Part shown: in pieces, positions 1 to 8,798 of the stretch
Layout of the letters: the number at the start of each line of letters is the position of its first letter
Position numbering within the stretch: the stretch's first letter is position 1
Made by a program: the position numbers and the translations under genes
NCBI RefSeq assembly: GCF_028551255.1
Contig: NZ_CP117029.1
Span: 1,674,001-1,738,000 of the forward strand
Direction: 5' to 3'
From: Vibrio tubiashii
Lineage (GTDB): Bacteria > Pseudomonadota > Gammaproteobacteria > Enterobacterales > Vibrionaceae
Length of the DNA stretch: 64,000 nucleotides
The notes under the pieces: model-generated
Told to the model about the DNA's origin: nothing
What the model saw: the letters and a program-made list of their open reading frames with translations, nothing else
Database searches by the model: none

Positions 1-70
1 CGCCCAACAGTCCTTGCAAGCACTCGAAGAGCGCAAACAACAAGGGTTCAGCGAACCGACACAACTATAA
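1..70 (+). CDS. C-terminal tail of upstream gene (probably SypF, hybrid sensor kinase)
   Basis: An open frame enters from the left edge and stops at TAA 68-70. Only about 22 residues are visible (AQQSLQALEERKQQGFSEPTQL), too few to assign from sequence. The next gene is a SypG-type regulator, and in Vibrio fischeri sypF lies directly before sypG, so by synteny this is probably the end of the SypF phosphorelay kinase, which ends in an Hpt domain. The helical, Gln/Glu-rich tail is compatible with that but does not prove it. The next gene starts 22 bases after this stop. Confidence 0.5.
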   Translation, partial: AQQSLQALEERKQQGFSEPTQL

Positions 71-92
71 TGGCTTAAGATAGGACATCGTA

Positions 93-1568
93 ATGAAACC
101 AAAAGTATTACTTATTGAAGACTCGACTTCGCTGGCGATTTTGTACAAGCAGTATGTAAAAGATGAGCCTTATGACTTGTTTCACGTAGAGACAGGGAGA
201 GAAGCCATCGCCTTTATAGAAAGAAACGTTCCGCAATTGGTTATTCTCGATCTCAAATTGCCGGACATGGATGGCGAACAGATACTTGATTGGATCAATG
301 ACAATCAAGTACCAACATCAGTTGTTATCGCAACTGCACATGGCTCTGTCGATCTTGCGGTGAACCTTGTTCAAAAAGGCGCGAAAGACTTTCTTGAAAA
401 GCCGATCAATGCCGACCGTTTGAAAACCTCCATCGCGCTACACCTGCAACAAGCTAAGCTCGAACACCTTGTGGAAGATATTGAGAACAAGTTTGATCGC
501 AATCGCTTCCACGGTTTTATTGGCTCAAGCTTACCTATGCAGGGTGTCTATAAGATCATTGACTCGGTCGCGCCGACCACAGCCAGCGTGTTCATTGTTG
601 GCGAAAGTGGTACCGGTAAAGAAGTCTGTGCCGAAGCGATTCACAATGAAAGTAAACGCAAAGATAAGCCGTTTGTCGCCATCAACTGTGGCGCAATTCC
701 GAAAGACCTGATGGAAAGTGAAATATTTGGTCATGTCAAAGGTGCATTTACTGGCGCGACGGCTGACAGAAAAGGCGCTGCATCGATGGCAAATGGCGGA
801 ACGCTGTTCTTAGATGAGCTTTGTGAGATGGAATTAGAGATGCAGAAGAAACTGTTAAGATTCCTCCAAACCGGTACCTTCACCCCACTCGGCGCAAACA
901 AAGAAATGAAGGTCGACGTCCGCATTATCTGTGCGACTAACCGAGATCCTTTGGTTGAAGTTGAAGAAGGACGATTTAGGGAAGATCTCTATTATCGTGT
1001 CCACGTCGTTCCACTTGATATGCCACCTCTTAGGGAGCGCGGCAATGACATCCTTACTTTAGCAACCCACTTCCTTAAACTTTATGCCAAAGAAGATGGG
1101 AAAAAGTTCAACGCAATTCACCGCGATGCGGAATCAACATTGAAGCGTTTTGCATGGCCGGGTAATGTGCGCCAATTGCAAAACATTGTACGTAACATTG
1201 TGGTGCTCAATGACGACAGCCATCTACGTCTAGAGCATTTACCTGAGCAAGTCACGACGAGCCGTAAATCGAAACCTAGTCTTACCCCGCAACAACCTGC
1301 GCCAGTAGCAGTCCCGCCTGCTCATTCAGATAACGAACAAGCGCTAGAAACTAAGCATATTGAGCAGCCAATATCATCGAATGCTCAAACAGATAAAACG
1401 GTCATGATTAGACCAATGTGGCAGATCGAACGCGAAGCCATTCAGCAAGCCATTGACTATTGTGATGGTAACGTTTTAAACGCCGCAGTGTTATTGGAGT
1501 TAAGCCCTTCAACGGTTTATCGCAAGAAACAAGCTTGGGAAGCAGAAGATGAGCAACAACTCGTCTGA
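93..1568 (+). CDS. sypG: SypG-like sigma-54-dependent response regulator
   Basis: NtrC-family activator of 491 residues that should switch on the sigma-54 promoters of the polysaccharide locus when phosphorylated. A receiver domain (about 1-120) has the phospho-acceptor D53 in LVILDLKLPDMDG. The AAA+ domain (about 140-380) has Walker A GESGTGKE and the sigma-54 contact loop GAFTGA, and a Fis-type helix-turn-helix lies near the C terminus. A GGA-containing ribosome site precedes ATG 93. The last 20 bases overlap the next gene. Gene order with the following eleven genes matches the V. fischeri syp locus, which is why SypG is preferred over LuxO or VpsR. The DNA targets are probably the TTCTCANNNTGA sites before sypI, sypM and sypP. 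Confidence 0.88.
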   Translation: MKPKVLLIEDSTSLAILYKQYVKDEPYDLFHVETGREAIAFIERNVPQLVILDLKLPDMDGEQILDWINDNQVPTSVVIATAHGSVDLAVNLVQKGAKDFLEKPINADRLKTSIALHLQQAKLEHLVEDIENKFDRNRFHGFIGSSLPMQGVYKIIDSVAPTTASVFIVGESGTGKEVCAEAIHNESKRKDKPFVAINCGAIPKDLMESEIFGHVKGAFTGATADRKGAASMANGGTLFLDELCEMELEMQKKLLRFLQTGTFTPLGANKEMKVDVRIICATNRDPLVEVEEGRFREDLYYRVHVVPLDMPPLRERGNDILTLATHFLKLYAKEDGKKFNAIHRDAESTLKRFAWPGNVRQLQNIVRNIVVLNDDSHLRLEHLPEQVTTSRKSKPSLTPQQPAPVAVPPAHSDNEQALETKHIEQPISSNAQTDKTVMIRPMWQIEREAIQQAIDYCDGNVLNAAVLLELSPSTVYRKKQAWEAEDEQQLV

Positions 1569-2568
1569 TGAAGTTTGGCTGGTTATTGATAGCTTAACTT
1601 TTGGTGGTATTGAAACTCATGTGCTTGAGCTTGCTAAAGGGCTCAAGCAATTTCAAATTCCAGTGACGGTACTATTTCTTTGCACATACCCTCAAAAACA
1701 ACTACTTGAAGAAAAGCTTGAAGCTAACCAAATTCCTACTAAACATCTAGACGGTAATGGCAATAGCTACTTCAACACATTGCTTCATCTTGTTCGAACG
1801 CATAGACCTGCCCTTTTACACGCTCACGGTTACAAAGCGAGTCTTATAACTAAGCTGATTCGTTTGTTAACGGGTGTAAGACAAATTTCAACCTACCATG
1901 CGGGCGAAACTCCTTCAGGCAAGGTATGGTTGTATGACTTTATTGACCGCTTCACTTCGATTGTTTCAAATCACTCGATTGTTGTTAGTGACAAAATTGC
2001 TCGTAAGCTCGTTTCTAGAACGGTTTGTTTTAATAACTTCATCGATACACAGGAAACTCAGCATTCAAAAGGAACGCAAATTGCTTTTGTAGGTCGGCTC
2101 AGCCACGAAAAAGGACCAGACAGGTTTATCGAGCTAGCCAACGCTAATAGTCAACTCAAGTTCGATATCTATGGTTCAGGCGTTCTCGAAGATGAACTCA
2201 AACAGCGTGCTACCGATAATGTTCGTTTTCACGGCCACCAGAACAACATGAATGCCATTTGGCCCAATGTTGGTGTTTTGGTCATTTGCTCTCGATATGA
2301 AGGCTTGCCAATGACGGCTTTGGAGGCCATGGCACGCGGCATACCTGTTTTTTCCCTCAAGGTTGGCAACATGCCTAGCCTGATCCATCATCAAACAAAC
2401 GGTTATCTAGCCAATGATATGGACGAGCTAAACTTGGCTTTAACCACTTTCCTTTCCCAAGATGAAAAACAAACAGCCCAATTAAAACAACAGGCGGTCA
2501 ATACTGTCGAGCGGAGATACTCTCAATCAGCAGTCATTCCTCAGATAATCGAGCTGTATTCAATCTGA
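1549..2568 (+). CDS. sypH: Glycosyltransferase SypH (GT-B fold, family 1/4)
   Basis: A 339-residue cytoplasmic glycosyltransferase. The N-terminal part has the FGGIETHV acceptor-side signature of GT4-like enzymes. The C-terminal half holds a Glycos_transf_1 donor domain with AFVGRLSHEKGPDRFI and the SRYEGLPMTALEAMARGIPV nucleotide-sugar binding segment (E-x7-E type). It adds a sugar to the lipid-linked repeat unit of the Syp polysaccharide; the sugar cannot be read from sequence. The start ATG lies inside the end of sypG, so the two are translationally coupled. The gene is followed by a 155-base gap carrying a sigma-54 promoter. Confidence 0.82.
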   Translation: MSNNSSDEVWLVIDSLTFGGIETHVLELAKGLKQFQIPVTVLFLCTYPQKQLLEEKLEANQIPTKHLDGNGNSYFNTLLHLVRTHRPALLHAHGYKASLITKLIRLLTGVRQISTYHAGETPSGKVWLYDFIDRFTSIVSNHSIVVSDKIARKLVSRTVCFNNFIDTQETQHSKGTQIAFVGRLSHEKGPDRFIELANANSQLKFDIYGSGVLEDELKQRATDNVRFHGHQNNMNAIWPNVGVLVICSRYEGLPMTALEAMARGIPVFSLKVGNMPSLIHHQTNGYLANDMDELNLALTTFLSQDEKQTAQLKQQAVNTVERRYSQSAVIPQIIELYSI

Positions 2569-2571
2569 TTG

Positions 2572-2583
2572 TCAAATTGAGAA
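2572..2583 (-). promoter_or_regulatory. Candidate SypG enhancer upstream of sypI
   Basis: The minus strand reads TTCTCAATTTGA, fitting TTCTCANNNTGA, which also occurs before sypM and sypP in this window. It lies about 70 bases upstream of the sigma-54 promoter of sypI, a normal distance for an activator of the NtrC class. It resembles the Syp enhancer described for V. fischeri SypG as I recall it. Binding is inferred. Confidence 0.65.
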
Positions 2584-2652
2584 ATAATTTTTCCTCAATT
2601 CGCAACCCCTATAAAAACCCAATAAAACAACAACTTAAAAATCGCATCTAAT

Positions 2653-2668
2653 TGGCACTCCATTTGCG
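2653..2668 (+). promoter_or_regulatory. Sigma-54 promoter of sypI
   Basis: TGGCAC, five bases, then TTGCG: an essentially perfect -24/-12 element with the GG and GC pairs spaced as required. Transcription should start near base 2680, about 45 bases before the GTG start of sypI. It is the best of the three sigma-54 promoters in the locus. Confidence 0.88.
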
Positions 2669-2723
2669 TTAGCTAACTCAATACACCTATTAATCCGTTT
2701 ATTGAGTACGCAAGGGGTCTACC

Positions 2724-3929
2724 GTGAAAAAGAAGATACTGTTTGTGCATTATGGTGACGATTGGATTCGAGGCAGTGAGAAATGTCTGCTTGATCTAAT
2801 TAAGTACATGCGTAATCGCAGTTACGACGCATTTGTTTGGACTAATAGCCGAGAGCTTTCTAAGCAACTAGAACTGTTTAACGTTCCTAACGAGCTAAAC
2901 CGTTTTCCATTGCTACTCAGTTGGAAAGCGCCTAAGTACAATGTTTCAAGCTGGCTCGGACTGATTGACTATGGACGTGAATTGATCGAACGAGAGGGAA
3001 TAGATCTTGTTCATGTCAACAGCGGGGCGCCTTGCCAATGGATGTTGGCCGCAGCTCGCCTACAAAAAGTGCCTTTAGTGACCCAGCTGCACTGCCCTTA
3101 CCCTGCAAGAGATCGACTTACGCTTGGGCTACATCTTTCTCCGCACATTATTACGGTAAGCCGCTACGTCGCGCAATCCATTGTGCGCGATGGATACCCA
3201 ACTAGTAAAGTCTCAGTGATACATAACGGTATTGATACCGCAGCGCTTATCGCGCAAGAAGAAGTCGACGTGCGCCAAGAGCTTAACATTCCAGCGCAAG
3301 ATTTCATTTTCGCTACGGTCGGCTCCTTAATCCATCGCAAAGGCGTCGATCGAATCATGACGGCAATGCGCCATGTAGTATTCGAATATCCAAACGTAAG
3401 CCTTGTTGTCATTGGTGATGGTTCGATGATGGATAAGCTCCAGCATCAAGCAGAGTATCTGCACCTTTCAGATCGGATTCATTTTGTTGGAGAGCAAACT
3501 AATGTCGTTGGATGGCTAAAAGGCTGTGATGCATTCATAAGTGGGGCTCGAAGCGAAGCTTTTGGTCTTGCTGTAGCAGAAGCAACCCTAGCTAAAATCC
3601 CTGTTATCGCTCCCTTCGAAGGAGGAATCCCTGAATTTATCTCACATGGTAAGACCGGCGTTCTCTACCCAAACCATGGTATTGGCCCTATCGCTAAATC
3701 TATGCGTATTCTGGTCAACAATCCGCAGCTATGCAGCAAGCTTGGGCTAGCGGGCTACGAGCATATCACTCAGCACCATGACCTCTCAGTCAGTTGTCGA
3801 AAAATCGTCAATGTTTATCGTGACTTACTTGAACAGCCTTTTGTTTCAGAGCGGTCTATCTTCAGCACTTTTTCACCAATTAAGACTTACGTAGCGAATC
3901 GCCTTTCACTAGGAGGTCAGCATGGCTAA
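2724..3929 (+). CDS. sypI: Glycosyltransferase SypI (GT-B fold)
   Basis: A 401-residue glycosyltransferase of the GT4 type, first gene of the sigma-54 unit sypI-sypL. Visible landmarks are an N-terminal GT4-like half ending around VSRYVAQSIVRDGYPTSKV-HNGID, then a donor-binding half with ATVGSLIHRKGVDRI and SGARSEAFGLAVAEATLAKIPVI. No membrane segments are seen, so it should act at the inner face of the inner membrane on the growing lipid-linked oligosaccharide. The start is GTG with an AGGGG ribosome site six bases upstream. It overlaps sypJ by eight bases. Confidence 0.82.
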   Translation: MKKKILFVHYGDDWIRGSEKCLLDLIKYMRNRSYDAFVWTNSRELSKQLELFNVPNELNRFPLLLSWKAPKYNVSSWLGLIDYGRELIEREGIDLVHVNSGAPCQWMLAAARLQKVPLVTQLHCPYPARDRLTLGLHLSPHIITVSRYVAQSIVRDGYPTSKVSVIHNGIDTAALIAQEEVDVRQELNIPAQDFIFATVGSLIHRKGVDRIMTAMRHVVFEYPNVSLVVIGDGSMMDKLQHQAEYLHLSDRIHFVGEQTNVVGWLKGCDAFISGARSEAFGLAVAEATLAKIPVIAPFEGGIPEFISHGKTGVLYPNHGIGPIAKSMRILVNNPQLCSKLGLAGYEHITQHHDLSVSCRKIVNVYRDLLEQPFVSERSIFSTFSPIKTYVANRLSLGGQHG

Positions 3930-5097
3930 AAACAAAACATTGATTTTTGACCCCATCACATTCAAAGGTGGTTCTAAGATTGCGACCAGTGACGCACTTA
4001 ATGTTTGCCGAGTCACCAGCAATGAATTTATTGTGCTGACCGTCGATCCAGAGTTCTGGAAAGCGACAGAGTTCTATGCCAAACACAATGTCACTTTACG
4101 CAAAGTTTCCGCGGTTTCTTGGCTGATGAAAAAGCATAACGGTGCCTTCTACTGGTTAAACCAACTCTACCTTTTGCTCATTATGCTCAAAACCTTGGTG
4201 ATGGAACGCGGTATAGCCAAAATAGTGGGAGCTTCCGGTCCTGGAGTCGACATGCCAATGTACTTGCTTAAAGCTTTCTTAAACATTGAAGTCACCCAAT
4301 TTATCCACGGTAATGTGGGGCTATCACGGTCTATCGGCTACTGCCTGACAATAGCAGACGCAGTTTTCTATTTGCCATCTACTCGCAAAAGTCTAAAGGT
4401 TGCTCTTGAAGCTTATCTTCAACACGCAACAAAGATTGAAGATACCTCGGCCTTGGCGGAAAGCTATTTAAAATCCTCAAGCTATCAGTCATTTGTCAAT
4501 GGCATTCCTGCGCAGCGTTGGCCCACAGAATGTCAGAAGAGTGTTCCTATCTGCTTCTGGGCCGCTTCGCTATTAAAGTGGAAAGGTCTCGATACGCTTA
4601 TAGAAGCCTCCAAACATGCTGCACGCTGTAAACCTATTGCGCTTAACGTTTGCTTTATTCGTCCTGTAGACACCTGCCTGCCTGTGTCTACAGCGCCAGT
4701 GTTACTAAAACACACAGAATGGTACGAAGACCCTGACAATCTTGATGAAATCAGAAGCCAGTCTAACATCTTTGTCTCTACCAGCTGTAACGAGCCCTTC
4801 GGTCTTTCAATCCTCGAAGCATTAGCCGCCGGTATGTGCGTAGTAATTCCACAAGACGGCTCCTTTTGGGATCAGCAATTGACGCACAATGAAAACTGCA
4901 TCAAGTATCAACCAAACAACGCTGATTCATTGTGTGATGCTTTGCTTTACGCAACGAACGATAGCCAAGCATTTGAACGTTGCTGCACAAACGCACGAGT
5001 CGTCGCTGAACAATACAAAGCTGAATACCGCTATCAGAGATTTGCGCAGCATATAAACGGTGACATTGTCACATCGATGATTCGTGCTTGTGACTAG
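3922..5097 (+). CDS. sypJ: Glycosyltransferase SypJ
   Basis: A 391-residue glycosyltransferase of divergent GT-B type. The C-terminal half has the donor-binding pattern SNIFVSTSCNEPFGLSILEALAAGMCVV. The N-terminal half is poorly conserved and starts with DPITFKGGSKIATSDA. The ATG has a strong AGGAGG site and overlaps the end of sypI, so expression is coupled. Position three in the sypH-sypI-sypJ block agrees with the V. fischeri locus. Sugar and linkage specificity cannot be told. Confidence 0.78.
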   Translation: MAKNKTLIFDPITFKGGSKIATSDALNVCRVTSNEFIVLTVDPEFWKATEFYAKHNVTLRKVSAVSWLMKKHNGAFYWLNQLYLLLIMLKTLVMERGIAKIVGASGPGVDMPMYLLKAFLNIEVTQFIHGNVGLSRSIGYCLTIADAVFYLPSTRKSLKVALEAYLQHATKIEDTSALAESYLKSSSYQSFVNGIPAQRWPTECQKSVPICFWAASLLKWKGLDTLIEASKHAARCKPIALNVCFIRPVDTCLPVSTAPVLLKHTEWYEDPDNLDEIRSQSNIFVSTSCNEPFGLSILEALAAGMCVVIPQDGSFWDQQLTHNENCIKYQPNNADSLCDALLYATNDSQAFERCCTNARVVAEQYKAEYRYQRFAQHINGDIVTSMIRACD

Positions 5098-5139
5098 GGT
5101 CTTTTGACCGACAAATGGATAACTGATTGGAGATTCGCT

Positions 5140-6567
5140 ATGAACACAGAACATATTAAAAGCATTAGCCTATACGCCGTCAGCTTGTTCTTAATTAAAG
5201 GTGTATCCCTGTTCACATTGCCTTTGATGGCACACTACTTATCGCCATCTCAAATCGGTCACTTAGAGCTACTAGGCGTCACGACCGTGTTTTTCAGCCT
5301 CATCGTCGGTCTCGCCATGCATGAAAATCTTTATCGCTTTATCGGCACGGTCAGTAGTAAAGTCGTTAGAAAGAGAAAAGCATCTCAACTGTACAGCGCA
5401 ACACTTCTTCTCTCTATGTCTCTTAGCGCTTTGTTGCTCATAGGTTACTACTTATTGCCTTTCAAAGCAGATTCGATCACTCATGAACAAGTCCTATTTA
5501 TGGCGTTGGTCCTCTGCTATGAAGCTCCTTTAGCGATAAGTCTAGCGTGGTTGAGGCTGCACAATCAGGCAGGGTTGTTTTTTAAGATTTGTGTCAGCAC
5601 TGTTATTGCCCAAGTGTCATTACTTATCATTGCGTTATTACATAAGCCTGATGTGACGGTGATATTCGCGCTTAACGTCATTTGCACATTCGTACAGTTT
5701 CTGTTTCTTCATATCTATATCAATTTCCCGCTTATGCTGCCTAACAAAGATCGTATGAAACGATACATTCGATACTCGGCTCCGTTAATGTTATCTGGGG
5801 TTGTTGCTTTCGGGTTAAGTGGCGCAGAGAGATGGTTGATTGCAGGAGCAACAAACTTAGAAACTTTGGGTATGTATGCTATCGCAGCTAAGTTTGCGTT
5901 GGCTGTCGGCATCCTAATTCAACCTTTCCATATGTGGTGGATGCCAAAAAGATTTGAGGCAATGGACAACAAAGGCGCCGGTTACGTCGCCAATGTCACG
6001 ACGCAAGGCGCGGTATTGTTGTGCGTCATTTCGGTTACCGCCGCTTGGTTAAGCCAAATTTTTATTACAATCGCCCTACCCGAATCCTACCAACCCGCGG
6101 TTGCTTTGGTAGGTATGACCATTACTATGATGCTTTTCAAGGAGCTCGTTGAGCTGACGAACTTCGGTATTTTGTACAAGAAAAATACCACTCAACTGTT
6201 ATATATCAACGTTACATCAACAGTTTTAGCCTTCATCGTTTGCTTCGCTTCCATAGAGTCAGGTATAGAGGCGATACTTTGGGGACTGATTGCTGGGCAG
6301 CTTTGCCGTTTCGCTCTCACTATTTGGTTTAGTCAACAAGCGCACTACCTCGCTTATCCGTCGAGCAACATTTTTGCCCTTCTGACGCTGACTGCACTAT
6401 TTCTTTTAACCAGCCGTTACCACCAAAATATAGAAGTTTCGGCATTAATGTTGCTTCTTCAACCCTTAGGTGTCGTTGCTTTTGCAATTCGCTTTAAATT
6501 GATCTCGGGGGTTTCTTTGAAGAGCTTAACTCATACCTTCAATAACTACCTTGGTAAATCACTATGA
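5140..6567 (+). CDS. sypK: Oligosaccharide flippase SypK (Wzx/MOP family)
   Basis: Polytopic membrane protein of about 475 residues with some twelve hydrophobic helices. It opens with a PST/MOP-type start (SISLYAVSLFLIKGVSLFTLPLMAHYL). It should flip the undecaprenyl-linked repeat unit to the periplasmic face. I chose ATG 5140, which has GGAG about eight bases upstream, over an in-frame TTG at 5104 that would add an unlikely 12-residue leader just after the sypJ stop. It overlaps sypL by four bases (ATGA). Confidence 0.82.
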   Translation: MNTEHIKSISLYAVSLFLIKGVSLFTLPLMAHYLSPSQIGHLELLGVTTVFFSLIVGLAMHENLYRFIGTVSSKVVRKRKASQLYSATLLLSMSLSALLLIGYYLLPFKADSITHEQVLFMALVLCYEAPLAISLAWLRLHNQAGLFFKICVSTVIAQVSLLIIALLHKPDVTVIFALNVICTFVQFLFLHIYINFPLMLPNKDRMKRYIRYSAPLMLSGVVAFGLSGAERWLIAGATNLETLGMYAIAAKFALAVGILIQPFHMWWMPKRFEAMDNKGAGYVANVTTQGAVLLCVISVTAAWLSQIFITIALPESYQPAVALVGMTITMMLFKELVELTNFGILYKKNTTQLLYINVTSTVLAFIVCFASIESGIEAILWGLIAGQLCRFALTIWFSQQAHYLAYPSSNIFALLTLTALFLLTSRYHQNIEVSALMLLLQPLGVVAFAIRFKLISGVSLKSLTHTFNNYLGKSL

Positions 6568-7961
6568 ACAGTGTGAACCAAGCTAGTGTTAACAGAGCTG
6601 CGCCAATCTTGTTCATGACATTGCTTAGCTTTGGATTAGCAATGCTATGGTACGTGGTGCCTCACCCTGCGATTGTGTTGGTCTTATGTTTTGTTCCGTT
6701 AGGTGCTCTGTTTGTACTCAATCAAACATTTTGGCTTGTTAGCTTATTCGTTTTGTTTTCTTTCTTTCGCATTCATGAAGCTATTCCAGTTCTCTACTCG
6801 CTCAAGATCCCACTATTGCTCTCATTGGGCGCTCTTTCTGCACTCATGTGGCATACATTGGTAAGCCGACAGTTACAAACGTTCTGGCACCCAAGTATGA
6901 CGTGGTTAGCCCTGTTTTGGGGGCTAGTGGTTATTGGCGTTGTACTCTCATCAAATCCCGGTATCGCCATTACCTACTTTAAGAATATCTACTGGAAAAT
7001 CATTGTCATGACACTGGCAATCGCCTGGCTGGTTAATACAGAAGACGCCGTTCGTAAAATAGCGACGCTGATTATTTTGGCTGGCGGACTCATTGCCGTC
7101 GTAGCATTATATAATTCGTCAGCAGGCATCGGATTGGTGGAAGGCACTCGGGTTACCATAGGTCGCCAACTTGGATCTGTTCTTGGTGACCCAAATGATC
7201 TGTCGCTCGTGTTGATGTTTCCTCTTGCGTTCGCTATTAGCTTCGCAACGACTAAAGGGATTGGCTTTTCACGCATTCTTGGAATCCTAGGGCTTGTCCT
7301 CGCAATGGCAGCTGTCATCGCGACTCAAAGTCGTGGCGGGCTATTAGGTTCAGTCGCCGTATTTGGTATTTTCGGTCTGCGTCTCATCCGCTCAAAATCA
7401 CTACTCATTTTCATCGGAGTCATTGGTTTAGCAGTTTTATTTGCGGTCGCTGGTATTTCAGATCGTCAATCAGGTGGTGCTGCAGAAGAAGGTATCGATG
7501 CGTCCGCAATGGGGCGTCTGTATGCGTGGGAAGCAGCATTCAAGATGGCATTGGATAATCCCTTCAGCGGTGTTGGTCTTAATAACTTCTACTCAAACTA
7601 TTACTACTACAGCTCTCATTGGGACGGGCTCAACCACGCTGTACACAGTACATGGTTTGGTGTTCTGGCAGAGATGGGCTTCCTTGGCCTGATCGTTTTC
7701 ATCGGCATCATCATTTCATTGATTAAAACCAGTAGGCAAACACTTTCGATTCTCACTGAGTTAAAGGACTCTGTCTCTCCGTATCTGACTGCCACGGCGC
7801 TAGCCGTCTATGCAGGCGTGATAGGTACGGTTGTGTCTGGTACCTTCCTGACTCAAGGCTTTACCTGGCCAATTTACATACTTGCTGCGTTATGTATTGC
7901 CATCTCAAGAATTGCTCAAAAACGTTCTCAATTTGAGAATCTTAACAAGACGAAAGAATAA
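6564..7961 (+). CDS. sypL: Wzy-like polysaccharide polymerase/O-antigen ligase-type protein SypL
   Basis: A 465-residue protein with about ten to twelve membrane helices and the Wzy_C/O-antigen ligase signature region. That region is a large periplasmic loop with RLYAWEAAFKMALDNPFSGVGLNNF followed by HAVHSTWFGVLAEMGFLG. It probably joins flipped repeat units into the Syp polymer. The start overlaps the sypK stop (ATGA). The 3' end of the coding sequence (7925-7939) also carries the palindromic enhancer for the sypM promoter. Confidence 0.82.
   Translation: MNSVNQASVNRAAPILFMTLLSFGLAMLWYVVPHPAIVLVLCFVPLGALFVLNQTFWLVSLFVLFSFFRIHEAIPVLYSLKIPLLLSLGALSALMWHTLVSRQLQTFWHPSMTWLALFWGLVVIGVVLSSNPGIAITYFKNIYWKIIVMTLAIAWLVNTEDAVRKIATLIILAGGLIAVVALYNSSAGIGLVEGTRVTIGRQLGSVLGDPNDLSLVLMFPLAFAISFATTKGIGFSRILGILGLVLAMAAVIATQSRGGLLGSVAVFGIFGLRLIRSKSLLIFIGVIGLAVLFAVAGISDRQSGGAAEEGIDASAMGRLYAWEAAFKMALDNPFSGVGLNNFYSNYYYYSSHWDGLNHAVHSTWFGVLAEMGFLGLIVFIGIIISLIKTSRQTLSILTELKDSVSPYLTATALAVYAGVIGTVVSGTFLTQGFTWPIYILAALCIAISRIAQKRSQFENLNKTKE
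7925..7939 (+). promoter_or_regulatory. Palindromic candidate SypG enhancer upstream of sypM
   Basis: TTCTCAATTTGAGAA is a perfect 15-base palindrome containing TTCTCANNNTGA on both strands. It sits inside the last codons of sypL, about 60 bases before the sypM sigma-54 promoter. The other two enhancers of the locus match on one strand only. Binding by SypG is inferred. Confidence 0.65.
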
Positions 7962-7998
7962 CCAAACTTATCTCATTGTTTTTACTTAATTTATATTT

Positions 7999-8013
7999 TG
8001 GCACGTTACGTGA
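7999..8013 (+). promoter_or_regulatory. Sigma-54 promoter of sypM
   Basis: TGGCACG at 7999-8005 gives a perfect -24 element. The -12 element reads GTGA where TTGC is expected, so the match is good at -24 and weak at -12. Position relative to the palindromic enhancer and to sypM supports it. Transcription should start near 8025, about 27 bases before the sypM ATG. Confidence 0.65.
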
Positions 8014-8051
8014 AACAGTCTCTGCATAATTCAAATGTAAGGGACGTAATC

Positions 8052-8798
8052 ATGTTGGCTCAGCAATTAAACCACTTCAAAGTTTGGCTACAACACAATG
8101 AGAATCCTGCGTATCGCAAATTGTTTCTCATTTTGAAAGCAATTCGTGCATGCGATATTCCAACACCCAAGCTGTTTAACAAGTTTGTTGGTCTACTCTA
8201 TTCTGCATTCAGCTCTGTTTGGGGAAACCTTCTGCGTGTTTCAGTACACACTCCCGCCTTTAAAGGGCGACTATCAAAATACGGTAGAGGACTTTACCTG
8301 TTTGGTGGTGTGCCTTTTATCTCTGGTCCCTTAACTATCTCCTTAGGCGATGATTGTCGTATTTCAGGACAAACTACTTTTAGTGCTCGACCTCAATCTA
8401 ACAATCCTCAGCTCATTGTTGGTAGCAATGTTGATATTGGCTGGCAAAGCACATTCGCAATCGGCCATAAAATCGTAATTGGTGACAATGTTCGTATTGC
8501 TGGTCGAGCTTTTATCTTCGGCTATTCGGGTCACTCTTTAGATGCGGCTATGCGGGCAAAAGGTTTTGGAGATCTAGATTGCGACGTCGGCGATATCATC
8601 CTCGAAAACGACGTATGGCTTGGTACAAACGTGACGGTTTGCCCAAATGTCACTATTGGTGAAGGCACTATCGTTGGCACCGGAAGCGTCGTTACCAAGG
8701 ATCTCCCTCCCTATGTGGTAGCAGCGGGTAATCCAGCAAGAGTAATTCGTTCGCTTGCTGACTCTTCAACTAGTAATGAGGAAAACCGTCATGCGTGA
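8052..8798 (+). CDS. sypM: Hexapeptide-repeat acetyltransferase SypM
   Basis: A 248-residue transferase of the left-handed beta-helix (LbetaH) type. Hexapeptide repeats run through the middle and end (for example NVDIGWQSTFAIGHKIVIGDNVRIAG and DVWLGTNVTVCPNVTIGEGTIVGTGSVVTKDLPPYVVAAGNPARVI), the classic NodL/LacA/WbbJ signature. It probably O-acetylates a sugar of the Syp polysaccharide. I chose ATG 8052 with an AAGGGA site eight bases upstream. A TTG start at 7998 in the same frame lies inside the sigma-54 promoter and so cannot be in the mRNA. It overlaps sypN by eight bases. Confidence 0.8.
   Translation: MLAQQLNHFKVWLQHNENPAYRKLFLILKAIRACDIPTPKLFNKFVGLLYSAFSSVWGNLLRVSVHTPAFKGRLSKYGRGLYLFGGVPFISGPLTISLGDDCRISGQTTFSARPQSNNPQLIVGSNVDIGWQSTFAIGHKIVIGDNVRIAGRAFIFGYSGHSLDAAMRAKGFGDLDCDVGDIILENDVWLGTNVTVCPNVTIGEGTIVGTGSVVTKDLPPYVVAAGNPARVIRSLADSSTSNEENRHA

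Noticed and set aside
7998..8051. TTG start extending sypM upstream
   Set aside because: The codon is part of the sigma-54 -24 element, so it would not be in the mRNA; ATG 8052 has a proper ribosome site.
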